Below, in pieces: positions 10,944 to 22,506 of a stretch of DNA of 64,000 nucleotides. The DNA is from Acytostelium subglobosum LB1 (lineage: Eukaryota; Evosea; Eumycetozoa; Acytosteliales; Acytosteliaceae). Position numbers and translations under genes: made by a program. The stretch's first letter is position 1. Each line of letters starts with the position of its first letter. The stretch is from NCBI RefSeq assembly GCF_000787575.1, contig NW_012236506.1, positions 128,225 to 192,224 on the forward strand, read 5' to 3'. Below the pieces are notes generated by a model. It worked only from the letters and a program-made list of their open reading frames with translations, did no database searches and was not told the DNA's origin.

Positions 10944-13344
10944 TTAGACTTCACCTCGAGCAAGCCTGTCAAGTAGATCGTCCAGGTCGTTATCTTTGGC
11001 GCCGTCGCCGCCGGCTTGGTCGTTGCCCATGTCGTAGCTTGACTCGTTTGGCATCTCCAGGTTGTGCTCCTTGAGCAGATCCTCAAAGGTCAGAGTGTTG
11101 TTGTTGATGATCGACTCTAGATCCTCAAAGGTCAGCTCGTCAACTGGTTTGTCCAACGCTGCATTGTCATCCTGTACGTAATCGTATGTTGTGTCTTGAT
11201 AGTCTGCCTGTGTAGCATCTGTATAATCTGTTGTAGTTGTGTTGTTGTTATATTCTTCTTCGTAATGATGCTCGGGCTCTGGCTCTGGCTCTGGCTCTGC
11301 CACTGGTGCGGGAGGTGGGACGATAGATCTGGCTGCTGGCGCAGGTGGCTTGGAGAGCTTCCTTGGTGGCGATGGAGGCAGTGTCGATGGGAGTGTAGAT
11401 GGGAGGGGTGGAGGTGGTGCGGTGGTGGTCGTGTCGTACTCGTCGTTGTATGGCTCGGAGATGGGCATTGGTGGAGGCGGCAGCCTGGATGGCGATACGA
11501 TATGATCCAGATCAACGCTGGAGGCGGGAGGTGGTGGAGGAGGTGGAAGATCGTATGGCATTGGTGGCAGGGGCATGTTGGAGATGGGTGGTGGAGGTGG
11601 TGGCAGGTCGGCAGCGGCATTGGATGGTGCCGGGGAATTGTGAGCTCTTGGTGGTAGAGCTGGCTTGCCTCTGGCTTGTGTAGGTGGTGGAGGTGCTGGC
11701 TTGGCCATGCGAGGTGGCTGTTGTGGAGGTGTCTGTTGCTGGGGTGGTGAGGCGACTGGATGGTTGCCATTCTGAGCGGGGACACGAGGAGGTGGCTTGA
11801 CAGCTGGTCTCTTCATTGGCTGTGGAGCTGGGGCGGACACGCCGGCAGACTCTGTTGGTGGAGTATGTGTGATTGGCTTGGCCACAGCGGGTGGTGGCTT
11901 TGGAACGAAGCCTGCCGATGGCTTGGCGGGCATCTTCCTCATTGGTGGTGGCTTGAGGTTTGGATCGGCAAGGGGTGGAGGTACCTCAGCTGTTGTGTCA
12001 CCATTATGTGCTCTGACAGGCACTGGTGGTCTCCTGATTGGACTGGCACCACCCTGCTGCTGTTGCTGCTGTTGACCAGCAATCGCTGATAATCTAGCCT
12101 TTGGATTGGACTCTGTAAAATGTTTGATAATGATACCCATGATCCTCATCATGGTCTCGGGACGCGACTCCCAGAGATCCTCGCCAGTGATGTTGACCAG
12201 ATTGACTCCGAGCACCTTGAGGTAACGAATGATGATGTTGTGGTTCTCCACGGTGTGTATCTTGGTCTGGGGATTCCTGTTGAAGTCCTTGATGGCCAGC
12301 CCGCTCAGACACTCGAGCAGCACGGCCAACACCGTGCCATCCTTCAGATCGCTCTCGAGGTTCTCGATGCGCGAGTCCTTGCCACCCTCCTCCAGCTTCT
12401 TGTTCACCCACTGGATGATGGCCATCTGGCTCTGCTCCTTGCGTGGCACCTGACGCAGCAGCACCTTGTCCTGCGCGGCACGCTTGAGCGACAGCTCGGC
12501 CATGATGGGATTGGCGGCGCTGGGGCGGGGAGGTGGCGCGGGGTGGCGCACTCCCTCGTCTGCGCCATTGGGCACAGAGGTGGGCGAGGGTGGTGGACGC
12601 GAGGGTGGCTTGGCATTTGCGCTCGCATTTTGTGGCGTGTGTGACACGGTGACTGAGGGTGGAGGAGCGTTACTCGTGGCCGATATGCTGACCAACTCGT
12701 CCTCCTTCCACTTGAATGCGTCCTTCTTCCTCTTAAACACCATCTTAAAGTTCATCATCGACTTGTCGCTGTCCCATTTTTTAAATATCTGTCCTGGATG
12801 TTCATTCTCTGCAATCTCAGTGTAGACCTCGCCTTTGGTCATTGTAAGTTATTAATTATTAAGTTAATTATTGGATAAGTTAGAATATTTGTTTGTTGTT
12901 TGATTAATTGAGTATCCTTGGATTGATTGATTGAACGAATGAATGGGGAAACGAATGGAAGTGTTGGGAGTGATGATGGGGAGTGGTCGGCAGGCAAGGA
13001 GGTGTAGGATGGGCAGTTGTTGTACGTGTGTCGACAATAATAGACATCCCATTATCAATCAATCAATCAATAATCCAGTGAAATGAAGTCACATACCTGA
13101 TGAATCTCTGTGAACGTAGAACAGCATCAAACCCTTTGTCTTGGGGAAGGTGACCTTCTCCATGATGGTCTGCACCACCTTGCCAGTGTTATCACTCTCA
13201 TTGATCAGCATCGACTTGTAGCTACCATCTGCAAAGTAGCATTTAAACACAACATCCTATGTATGAGTGTATGTGTGTTAGTCGATCGATCGATCATGTC
13301 CATGTCCAATGTCGTTTGTTCGATATACGTACAGTTGGTCCCAT
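10944..13344 (-). CDS. Ubiquitin-fold + calponin-homology proline-rich protein
   Basis: Three exons: MGPT (13344-13333), an exon near 13258-13097 and a long exon from about 12833 to the stop at 10944. Splicing joins HRDSSG to EVYTEIAEN. The N-terminal ~100 residues resemble a Ras-association or FERM-F1 ubiquitin fold (FKCYFADGSYKSMLINES). A single type CH domain lies around residues 215-320 (SQMAIIQWVNKKLEEGG, then LESDLKDGTVLAVLLECLSG). Next come about 300 residues of PPPP and SH3/profilin-type proline motifs. The acidic tail has two LTFEDL repeats. CH domains bind actin or signalling partners, so a scaffold linking a small GTPase or membrane cue to actin is plausible. The exact orthologue is not recognised. 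The coding G/C bias is strong compared with the flanks. Confidence 0.75.
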
Positions 13345-14611
13345 ATTTAATGCCACCTGATTGCTATTATATGTATATAATTATATGTATATGTTGTATA
13401 TGTATATTGACGAATGGAAGAGTGTTTTGGGAAATGCGCGCTTTGTGTTGTGTGGGTGAATGTGTTCGGGATTGTGATCGGAACCGAGGGTCGAATGAAA
13501 TGATGGGGTCAGTCGGTGGAATTGTTGTCTGAGTGGTAATGTCCGATCGATGTGTTGACTTCTGTGTTGTTGTTGTCGAAGTAGTTTAGACTATGTCAAT
13601 GTCAATATCAATATCAATGTCAAAGGCAATGTCTCAGTTTGATTGATTGATTAATTGATTGATTGATTGATTGATAAAGGTATGTCAGATGTAATTCGGC
13701 TTGATGTTGATGATGATGTTGTTGTTGTTGTTGTTGATTGATGATGTTGATGATTGATGATGTTGTTGATGGTGGCAGAGTGCAAGATAGGTTGTATATA
13801 TTTAAATATATAATAGAGTGTATGTGTATGTGTGTATAATTATAACACAATAAGTGTAAGAAAGTATATATGTATTGGTTGAATTCAACTCAAGAACAAC
13901 ACACACCTTTGAACGAAAGGAATGAATGATGTTGTCAGTGATGCAGTGCTCACATAACAGTGAATGTACCTGATTGCCCTAAAGTGTGGGAAGTGGGCCA
14001 ATCGAGATCAAAATTAGATGTGTGTGCGATCGTGTTTTAACTTAACGAAACAGTGTGGGTGGGGGAAACTTGGTAGTAGTGATGGTGGGAAAGAACTGGC
14101 AATCAAGCTCGGTTGTGTGGTCTTGATCTAATATCAATACCCCTGGATAGAGAGTGAAGGTCGTTTCTGATGATTGATATGGTTTGATTGATTGGATGAC
14201 AACATCACGACTAGTTTCAAACCTAGGTAGGAAAGACAACCCATCTGACTTGAATGGGTTAGTGATCAAGGTTGTTGGGGAATATCCCAACTTATAACAT
14301 TGGATGATGTATTTGTTATTGGTTGGCAATCATATGGTGTTGACAATAGAGAGTGTCAATGTCAATTGAATGTTCATTGGTTATCATGTCGACAGTACCA
14401 AACCCTTTCTTAATTGCTTACCTTATTTGAGCAATGACAACACTGGGTTTGGAAATAGAACGGAATAGCACACACACAGGTTCCAAAGTTAGGATGACGT
14501 ATGTCGTTTCATTCATTCATTGTAAAATCAACAACAGGTCAATGACACACAGGTAGAGATAGATAGATAGAGAGGTAGATAGAGATAGTGAAAGGCACTA
14601 ATGTACATACA
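13345..14611. other. Intergenic region with hairpin-rich segment
   Basis: Contains ATTGA microsatellites, an open frame at 14042-14329 (-) with no recognisable family, small inverted repeats at 14238-14260 and 14274-14291, and a compact nested hairpin at 14398-14452. It probably also holds the promoters of both flanking genes. Confidence 0.4.
14398..14452. other. 55-base nested perfect inverted repeat
   Basis: CCAAACCC (14398-14405) and GGGTTTGG (14445-14452) form an eight-base stem. Inside it ATTGCT (14413-14418) and AGCAAT (14430-14435) form a second stem. Size and shape suit a small structured RNA on either strand, but no DUSE, Class I motif or box motif is seen. Confidence 0.35.
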
Positions 14612-15963
14612 ATGGAGGCTAATCCAACAACAATAACAACAATGACACCAACAACACAATCAACAATGACACCAACAACAGTTGAGTTTGATTTACAACT
14701 GTTACATCAGTTGTATGATGTATTCAAACTAATGTTTGATGACAAGATTGATGATGTAGCGACCAAACCAGCATCAACATCAACATCAACATCAACATCA
14801 ACATCAACATCAACATCAACATCAACATCAACATCAACAATAACAACAACAGATAACAATGAAGTACAAGTAGAAGTACAGGATAATCAAAGAAAGAATG
14901 AAAAGTTCAAGTATAGATATGAGTTGGACTGGCTGTCCGACAAGGAGAGGTCTGCCATGTTGGACGACGATGACCGTCCAAACTATATGGATACGACTGT
15001 GAGTGTCACTATCTCCAATGATCAATCATATAAACAATGCTGACTGACACTTGATAATATAGCTTGTAAACAATGTAGCAACAATGTTCACTTACACACC
15101 AGAGAGTGAATTGATGAGATACAACTCATTGATGTCATCAAAGTGCTTCTATCCAATGAAGCCATATTATAAACATGTATCATTGGTCACATTGGCTTGG
15201 GCAGCACTTGGACGATTCCCAATCACAATGCAACCAGTTCACGGACTTGCAGAGCTCGATCGTGAGAGCAATGATATAACTACCAGGAATGACATTACAC
15301 AGTGTATCACTAAGCTGCTACAACAAAATGATGGCGAATGGTCCACAATGACACTGGACAAAAGGGTCGACGCTATGTATCAATGGTTCAAGAGTCTAGA
15401 CATGCGTGCTCTGTTGACAATGATGGGTTTCCGCAGGACTGTTGGCTCGACAAATAGTCTGCCACCAGGCCCAATACGCCTGATCAATGCGGCCAACCTG
15501 CCACACAGTCCTGGCTCACCATCCAAGCTTACCACATCAGCTCGTGCACTCTGTAAACATAGTAATCGCTCGGACAACTCATTCTGGGGACCTGGAACTG
15601 GTCCAGAGCCCGTCAAGAACATTCGATCTGAAAAGATCATCGTTACCATGCTCCAAGAGAATGTCTGGATGAACATGCACTGGCTGCCTGTATGTATCCA
15701 TCCTCGATCAGTTTGTAGCTAATAATTGATCTAACTCTAACTCATTCAATCATTAGCATGACATTACTATCCTTGAGATTAGATGTGAGGCAGGATATGG
15801 ATTAAGATGGGATGCGTCTGGAGCAGCCTTCAGAGGTACTCTTGAGCCAATGATGGAGAGTATGTATCATCATACACTGTTACGCCTCAATGACAATTGA
15901 TTGGCGAGCTAACCAACTCTCTCTCTGATGATAGATGGACACGAGAAAGGATGGAGACACTGA
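14612..15963 (+). CDS. Conserved protein of unknown function
   Basis: Four exons with good splice sites (exon ends near 14998, 15690, 15859; acceptors near 15062, 15757, 15934). The start is the first ATG in frame (14612). The N-terminus is Thr-rich and contains an (ACATCA)n-encoded Ser/Thr run at about residues 55-75. The rest is globular: KFKYRYELDWLSDKERS, then MPVHGLAEL-type segments and MYQWFKSLDMRALLTMMGF. It ends AGYGLRWDASGAAFRGTLEP with the terminus GHEKGWRH, which is more conserved-looking than the rest. I do not recognise a named domain. No signal peptide or membrane segment is seen. The four-exon frame consistency makes a real gene very likely. Confidence 0.72.
14771..14837 (+). 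repeat. ACATCA hexanucleotide microsatellite in coding exon
   Basis: About eleven tandem ACATCA units encode alternating Thr and Ser. The unit keeps the reading frame, so copy-number change would alter only the linker length. Confidence 0.9.
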
Positions 15964-16062
15964 AAATCGGACTTGAGAGACGACGATCAATCATTTGATT
16001 TAATCATCATACATAGAGATAGAGGTAGAGATAGAGACATAGAGATAGGATCAATATACACG

Positions 16063-16404
16063 ACGAACAAACACTGATGGCCAGTCCGACTCGAGTGCAG
16101 ACACAATTGTTGTACTGACTATTGCGGAGTACCTAGGACTTATGCATCGGAGAGCGCGTGAATAAAGCACGAGATCAAGAGCCATCCTCGATGTAATGCT
16201 AGCGTCTGCGATAGGAAGTGCGGTCACTTTGAGAAGGAAGTAGCCAAGGAGTTCGCTTGTCCACACTTGTGGTGTGACAGTGAATTTACTTCTCTCAAGG
16301 AGCTGAATCGCCACCTTAAGGAGAGGGTACACAAGTGCAACAAGCAGTTGTTAGACCGAGCTTCGTGTGACACGTGCGATCCTGGTCCTCAACCAACATC
16401 TTAA
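16063..16404 (+). pseudogene. Frameshifted zinc-finger protein fragment
   Basis: Two consecutive plus-strand frames read as one protein-like sequence broken near 16157-16162. The first ends IAEYLGLMHRRARE before TAA. The second continues with KHEIKSHPRCNASVCDRKCG and then FACPHLWCDSEFTSLKEL, RHLKERVHKC and SCDTCDPG, ending at TAA 16402-16404. The Cys/His spacing C-x4-C...H...H-x-C...C-x2-C resembles the units of the broken gene at 21095-21543. There is no start codon in good context and no flanking exons, so I read it as a decayed fragment of a repeated gene or mobile element. Function is unknown. Confidence 0.5.
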
Positions 16405-16478
16405 GTATTGTGATCACAATAGTTTATTGCTCTACATATATAAATAATAATTATATGGACAGTCAGACAGATGATCGA

Positions 16479-18900
16479 TCAGTCGCTGCTGCCATTGCTT
16501 CCACTTCCAGCTTCTACCAATTGGCTAATCTCTGTGAATAGGGCCTGCTTCTCCTCTGGCGTCGACGTGGCAAACAGCCATATCCTCTGTGTTGAGTAGC
16601 GCATTTCGATTGAGTTGGGCTGCTCGGCACCCTCGCGCACGGTCGCAGCGTCGAATGGAACGCTGGCCTTGAGCTTCAGGGGAGAGGTTGGCACGGCGGG
16701 ATCAGACACCAGTACAAAGATGAACAGGTCATTGAACAGGTAGTAGTAGCCTGGCTTGGACTTCTTGTTGAATGCTGGTGTCGATGTGCTGCCAGGGACA
16801 ACGTGGCCAAAACACTCGATGTTACCCTCCTTCACCAACTTCCTGGATGGTGCCAGGATCTTGTAGTCGCAGCCGCCCTCGACCAGACGTGTCTGGATAT
16901 TGTACATCTTCATCTGTCCCTCATACTCGCGCTTTCTCTCATTGACTATTGTTACAATCGACTCAATCTTTGACTGTGCCTGCACCAACATATTGTAAGC
17001 TGGTGTTGTGCTTGGCGTGGACTTGATCAATTCCTGTTGTGTGGGTGGAATGGTTCCATATGTTAATCATATGATTGATTGATTGAGTTGGTGATGTAGA
17101 CATGTGGATACATACTCTGAGCAAAAGTGGATACTTGCATACACGCTGCACTGGCTTGATCAGGAATGAGTCAAAGGCTAGTGAGCGACACTCCTTGCGG
17201 TTGAGGAGCGAGGTGATGGTGGCGGCATTCTTGCCCTTGAGAGCGTTGTATGTTTGGAGAGCCTTTTGTTGGTTGCTGCAGTAGACGACGTAGGTCTTGA
17301 GGAACTCGGCCATCGAGATGAAGCCATTGGCAATCGACTCGGCAAAGTCGCCAGACGTGGGCACCTTGCTAAAGTGCTTGAACAGCTCGTGGTTGACCAT
17401 GAGCAGCTGGGTGACGTTGCTGAACAGCGTGTTGATCTCGTCCATGGCGCCCTCTTGCGCGACCATCTCTGAGCGCATCCACACCATGATCTCAAGGTCG
17501 CGGATGTAGTCTGCCTCGGTGACCAACACCTCGGTGATTACACGGCTGCGCTGGTCTGTGGCCTGTGGCAGTGTGGGGAGTGCTGGTGCACCATTGGGGC
17601 CCTTTGGGTCAGTTGAAGTCATCTGTGGCGATGGTTGAGAGACTGGCGAGACGCCACCGTCAGCGTTGTTGTCTGATGTGGCCTTTTGTGACTTGCTGAG
17701 TGGCGAGAGTGCACTGTCTGCTGCGGCAGTACCATTGGGCTGGGCTTTCTCGACAACGACAGGTGATGTTCTGCCATTGCCATTGGTAGTGTGCTCACTG
17801 CCTGGCGCCGAGATGATGAGCTCATCCTCATCTGTGCCCTTGCTGTCGCCACCTCTGATGAAGCCGAGGAAGTTCTTGGACTTCTTCTTATCAGCCTTGG
17901 CTGCGTCTGAAGCCTCGTCGACGTTGGCAGCTGACTCCTCACGGGCCAGGTTGCGCTTTGTCTCGGTCATCTTGAGCTTCCTCTCCTCAGCTGATGCAAT
18001 CTTTCGCTCCTCCTCCTTCATCAACTGGTCCTGACGCGAAGCCTCTTTCTCGGACTCGAGTCTCTGCCTCTGTTGCTCAAACTCCCTCACTCGCTCCTTC
18101 TCCTTCTCGCGAGCCTCTTCCTTCTCGCGCTCAGCATCCACATTGACCTCGACCACGCGACACACAATGGGCTGTGGTGCGGCACTGAGTGTGGCGAACG
18201 AGGGGCCAGTCGACAACACGACCTTGTTGGTGCTGTTGTGGTTGTTGAACGTGGTGCTGTTGGTGGAAGGTCTTGGGTTTGGTAGTCTGCCAACGGTCAG
18301 TGATCCATTGAGCAGGGATATCTCGCGCTGGGCAATAGTGTCCATCTGATCACGTGACTTGATCATGTTCTTGACGAACGAGCTCTGTGAGGTGGTTGAT
18401 GTTGATGGTGCTGATTGATCAGCTGGAGGGGTCTTCACAGGCGATGTCGACTGTGGCTGGACAAAGGATGTGCTGGTGCTGTTTACAATCTTGCTGCTTC
18501 CATTGCTGTTGGTTCTAAGTCTGATGTCTTTAAAGTTGTCGATGCTCACGCTCTTGGTGAGGGGTGGTGGTGGCACATGTGATGGCGTGGGTGCTGGTGA
18601 TGATGCAGTGTTGATGGTGGATGTTCGTCTGTAAGATGGTATTGGTGCCATTGTTGTTGTTGATGTGGTGGAGGTGGAGGTGGTTGGGACTGATGGTGGT
18701 AGGAATGACCTCAATGAGGTGGATGACGAGCTGATGACATTGGCCTTGGAGTTTGATGTGACTAGAGGGCGTGGTGCAGATGGCTGTGTTGGTGCAATAG
18801 TGATTGGCTTCACACTTGACAAGTTATTTCCACATTGTGTACAAAAGTTGGCTGCGGAAGCATTAGTGTTTCCACATGATGAACACTGTTTGCTGCTCAT
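16479..18900 (-). CDS. DH-PH Rho guanine nucleotide exchange factor with N-terminal zinc ribbon
   Basis: Two exons. The start at 18900 gives MSSKQCSSCGNTNASAANFC, a four-Cys zinc ribbon (CSSCG...FCTQCG). About 200 Ser/Thr/Pro-rich residues follow, then a charged coiled coil (REKEEAREKEKERVREFEQQ), then more low complexity. The DH domain covers about residues 455-600, with RVITEVLVTEADYIRDLEIM as CR1 and SFLIKPVQRVCKYPLLLR as CR3, the motif that contacts the GTPase. An intron near 17030-17116 follows this motif. The last exon is a PH domain with YYLFNDLFIFVL. DH-PH proteins catalyse GDP release from Rho/Rac, so this should drive Rac signalling to actin at membranes. The zinc ribbon plus coiled coil is an unusual N-terminus. 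The orthologue is not named. Confidence 0.85.
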
Positions 18901-19759
18901 TTGTAATTTATTTATGATACTAATAATACTATTAATGTATATATATCTGTTTGATTGATTGGATTGATTGATAGATAGATAGATTGATTGATTGATTGAA
19001 TGTGTGTATTTGATTACAAGGAGATAAGGAGTTTGATGACAGGGACCTTGCAAGAATTAGTCTGTTTGTGTGAGTGTGCTTTGATTGAATGAATGACCAA
19101 ACCAAAGTGTTTGGTTTTTTTGATCAGTTTGTTTGATTGGTGCGTGGTTCTTGGTCCGATCAAAAATCTGAAAACAATCGGTTGGTTTCAAAAACTCACC
19201 AATTTAATTTGAAAATAAGGTAAACTTTTATATGAATGAATGATTGAGCAAGTTGCAAACAAGCCTGAATCACATGACAGTCCAAATCATAATGGTGCTG
19301 TGTGTCTTCCATCCCTTTGATGGTTGTTCAAGTAATGTTGATGCTCTACTTGCGCACCTATTCATACTCATTTCACTCATTCCCCAACACTGTTTGATAC
19401 GATTTGCATTAAGCATCACCAAAGAGATATAAAGATGGTGCCAATCAGATACCAAATCCAATGCAATGAGACCTCCTGACCACCCATGGATGGTTGCGAG
19501 AATGGAGGAAGAGAGGAGGGAGATGGAATGGTCATCATCGGATTCTTGGTTGGAATCCGAAATGTCGGGGATACTCACTGTCCTGTGTCATACACAAGGC
19601 AAGGGAAGGGAGAGTGAGCAAGGGTTATAATAACAACAGCGGAAGAGAGTGATGGTGATGTATTGGGTTTGCAATCAATCCATTGGGCATCCCTGGGATG
19701 GGGGGGTGTCCTCTTTGCCAAACTAGACTACACGCATTCGATGCCAATCAATCAATCGA
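18901..19759. other. Intergenic region with overlapping inverted repeats
   Basis: From 19099 to 19203 several perfect inverted repeats overlap, including a stem-loop AAACCAAA-gtg-TTTGGTTT running into seven T. An open frame at 19270-19578 (-) lacks domain character and is not called. Confidence 0.4.
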
Positions 19760-20734
19760 TCACTTGCGGCACTTGTGGAAACTGAATCCTCCACAAGCTG
19801 ACAGCACAATGATGAATATAATGATCTATGAGGAGACAGGCTAAGGTTAGTTCGTGTACTACATCATCAACATCGTCCACAGAAATGGACATGGACAGGC
19901 CAAGACAAAGCCAAAGACATAGCCAATAATCGACACTTACAGCGACAACAGCAGCAATGATAAGAGTGAGTTTGAAGTTCTTCCACCACATTGTGCACTT
20001 TAGTTGTTTGCTCTGCTTCTTGAACTTGAACGATTCCTGTACCATGTTCTCGGTCTTGTCCACAAGTATCTCAATCTTCTCTCCACGCTTTAATAGTTGA
20101 GGAGCTAAGTAGTATGGTTGTTTCAGTATCATTTCCATGAGTGTCCACGAGTCCAGGTCGACTACATACCAACATCACTGATCAAATATTGCTTGACCTC
20201 ATCTACTTGTGCTTGGGTACGACTAAGGGAATCTGCTTTGGGTTTGTTGTTGTATTGGTCCTGGTTTGATTGATTGATTGATTGAGTTAGTGAGTGATCG
20301 AGTGAGGGATGACCTGATAGGGCATACCATCAATTGCTCGAGTACTGAGGAGAACTCAGTGTTCATGGCGTATGCAAGTGCAGTCCTTCCACTGTCGCCA
20401 TATCTCTGCATGAATCTATTCTTTATATCCTCTAGGAAGAGGAATGGTATCCTTTGTCCAAACTCATGATCGGCCATACACAAGAATGTCAATGTATTAT
20501 GTACCAAGTAGTGGAAGTTATATCTAATGTTGTTGTTGTCGTATTGTAAGTCATTCATTCTTTCAATCAATCATTCATTCAATCTTACTTCTCATAAGTG
20601 TAGGACATCTTTGTCTCATTGGGAGGTATCAGATCGAGAATACGTCTTGTGATTGTTTGGAAGTTTCCTGTTGTGTTTGTGTACTCTGCGAGTACTGATG
20701 ATCCTCTTGATACCAATGAGTAAATGATAGGCAT
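19760..20734 (-). CDS. VAMP7-like longin R-SNARE
   Basis: Five exons join in frame (boundaries near 20590/20526, 20329/20262, 20165/20110 and 19939/19827). The start at 20734 gives MPIIYSLVSRGSSVLAEYT, a longin-domain N-terminus. It is followed by YNFHYLVHNTLTFLCMAD and the longin C-terminal helices. The SNARE motif is around residues 130-190 (VDEVKQYLISDVAPQLLKRG, then EKIEILVDKTENM) and keeps the zero-layer Arg. A C-terminal anchor follows (IIAAVVAIIIFIIVLSACGG), split by the last intron. VAMP7-type SNAREs act in fusion of late endosomes and lysosomes and in contractile-vacuole traffic. NSF, which recycles SNARE complexes, lies near the right end of the window but is not clustered with it. 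Confidence 0.88.
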
Positions 20735-21094
20735 GTTTGAAAGTGTTTCAAAGTACAATACAAATATATATATATTATAACAACAAAGAATAGTTGACTA
20801 TTGTAATTGATGTTAGTGAGTGATTGAATGAATGATAGAATGAGCAAACAAACGCAAGGAAGGCAAGCCAAGGAATGAAGTGTTGGCTCACTTTTCCCTT
20901 TCTCTTTTTGGTTGACAAGCACACACACAAAAGGGGGTTGGTAACTCAATCAATCTTACAAAGGCGAGAGTGATGTTGATTCAACGTGGTCAATCAAATC
21001 GATGAATGGTAACAATCATGATTGTTTAGTTTACAACGATGATCGAGTCGCATTGGTTTATTGAGTGATTGTATGTACAATGATGAGATCGATC
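20735..21094. other. Spacer, promoter side of VAMP7-like gene
   Basis: AT-rich DNA with short ATTGA repeats and a TATATAT tract. No gene seen. Confidence 0.5.
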
Positions 21095-21543
21095 TTAGTC
21101 AACGAGTTTAACTTCTTGTTTGAGTTCGGTAATGGATATGTCGACAGAGTCGATAGAGTCAGTATGCTCAAGATCTGTATTAGGATTAGGATTAGGATGT
21201 GATTGATTGATCTCTAGACATCTTTGACATGATGATGAACAATAGAGATGTTGAACTATCTTCTCATGTTTGGCAATGTTGGACTTTACAAAGTATCGTT
21301 TGTCCATGGTACATCATGTCTACAACGTTGCAATTGTTGTAGACGTTCTTGTCTCTGTACAAGTTGTAGTTGAATCTGGGGTGAGCACCTATGACATTGT
21401 GTTACATCATCGCATCTAACATTCTTATGCTTCTTCCTGTAATGTTTGGCACGTGATTCAATAATCTTATATGGATGTCGATAAAGGTCTGGACACGCAC
21501 TATGTTCGCAAAGGTAGACTGGACTAAAGGTTGTGTCTAACAT
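21095..21543 (-). pseudogene. Zinc-finger gene with two repeat units and a frameshift
   Basis: One frame runs from ATG at 21543 to TAA near 21290, and a second from about 21311 to 21095. The two overlap by about 20 bases. The first unit reads C-EHSA-C...RAKHYRKKHKNVRC...CHRC. The second is split by the frame change: CRHDV in the first frame, then KRYFVKSNIAKHEKIVQH, C and CQRC in the second. Aligned, both units share C...K..I..AKH....H..C...C-x2-C, which argues that the two frames were once one gene. No acceptable intron joins them, since the candidates are only 30-40 bases and out of phase. It is either a pseudogene or a sequencing indel. The acidic tail is DSIDSVDISITELKQEV. Function unknown; nucleic-acid binding is inferred from the fingers. 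Confidence 0.5.
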
Positions 21544-21710
21544 GTCTCATGAGACACAACACAGGAGTTATATATATATTATTACCTGTGTTGACTGTCT
21601 CTAAACTAGATACACCTCGAGGTGAATTCCAATAATTTATTATTGACAAGCGAGGGCGAGGGTAAGGGTAAGGGTTGTTGTTGATGTTATATACAATGAG
21701 ATCAGGAGAT

Positions 21711-22225
21711 TTAGATCCTTCTCTTGATTTGATTCTTGAGAGCTGAATAGTGGAATGCTATACAGAGGTCAAACACTGCACTTGCCAATGGATACCAACT
21801 TGGTGATGATAGTCTTGGTAGTGCCAATACATTCAACCAACCATGTTGCATTATGTTCCAAACACCATTGATCAGATATCCAACAACCAATGATCTTCTA
21901 AAGAGAGTGTGTATATGTGTGCCAGTCTGTCAGTAAGATGATCAATCAATCACAACTCATACAACACATAGACATTGACTTACCTTGTTCTATCATCATT
22001 GGCTAATAATGAGAATGTGAATATCACTAATGATATTAATAGATTAAGATTGTAAGAGTTCCATGATTGTCCGAATATGATACCGGATGATGCTGTGAGT
22101 AGTGATGTGGCAAGGTTGAATGCAAAGCCAGGGTTGGACCTATGTGCAATGAACCATGCTACATAGGCACCTGCACCCATGGCAATAGCCATTATATCCT
22201 GTTGTGCTAATAACATGCTCATCAT
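21711..22225 (-). CDS. Small multi-pass membrane protein, unknown function
   Basis: Two exons join in frame at R-T-R|R-S-L (intron about 21896-21984). The product has about 140 residues with four hydrophobic stretches, including IMAIAMGAGAYVAWFIAH, LLISLVIFTFSLLA and the WYPLASAVFDLCIAFHYSAL region. No signal peptide is needed; it looks like a compact four-helix integral membrane protein. I do not recognise the family with confidence. It is divergent from the Mpv17-like gene, with a spacer of about 280 bases that must hold both promoters. Confidence 0.65.
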
Positions 22226-22506
22226 TGTTGTTGATTGGTATAAGATGTATCTATTTATCTGTTTCAGATATTAATACTTCAAGCGTGACGCACTTTAATG
22301 ATCATCATTCCGAATGACATGACCCTTTTTGAAAGGAAGCCCTGGGTGTTCTTAGGTCCCAAAACAGGGACAAGTCGACACAAAACTACCACTTCATTCA
22401 AATCAAAAAGACGACAAAGTGGGAGCAGTAGTGTTTAGTAAGCAATAAAGACGAGAAGCACAAATACACATAAAGAATATACCCTGGGTAGTGAAACAGA
22501 GACAAG

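Noticed and set aside
13338-13350. CCCATATTTAAT as a DUSE
   Set aside because: It overlaps the start codon of the CH-domain gene on the other strand and has no RNA gene downstream.
14042-14329. 95-residue minus-strand open frame
   Set aside because: No domain, no homologous exon structure; overlaps hairpin-rich non-coding DNA.
19270-19578. 102-residue minus-strand open frame
   Set aside because: Composition is acceptable but there is no recognisable fold, splice partner or codon bias.
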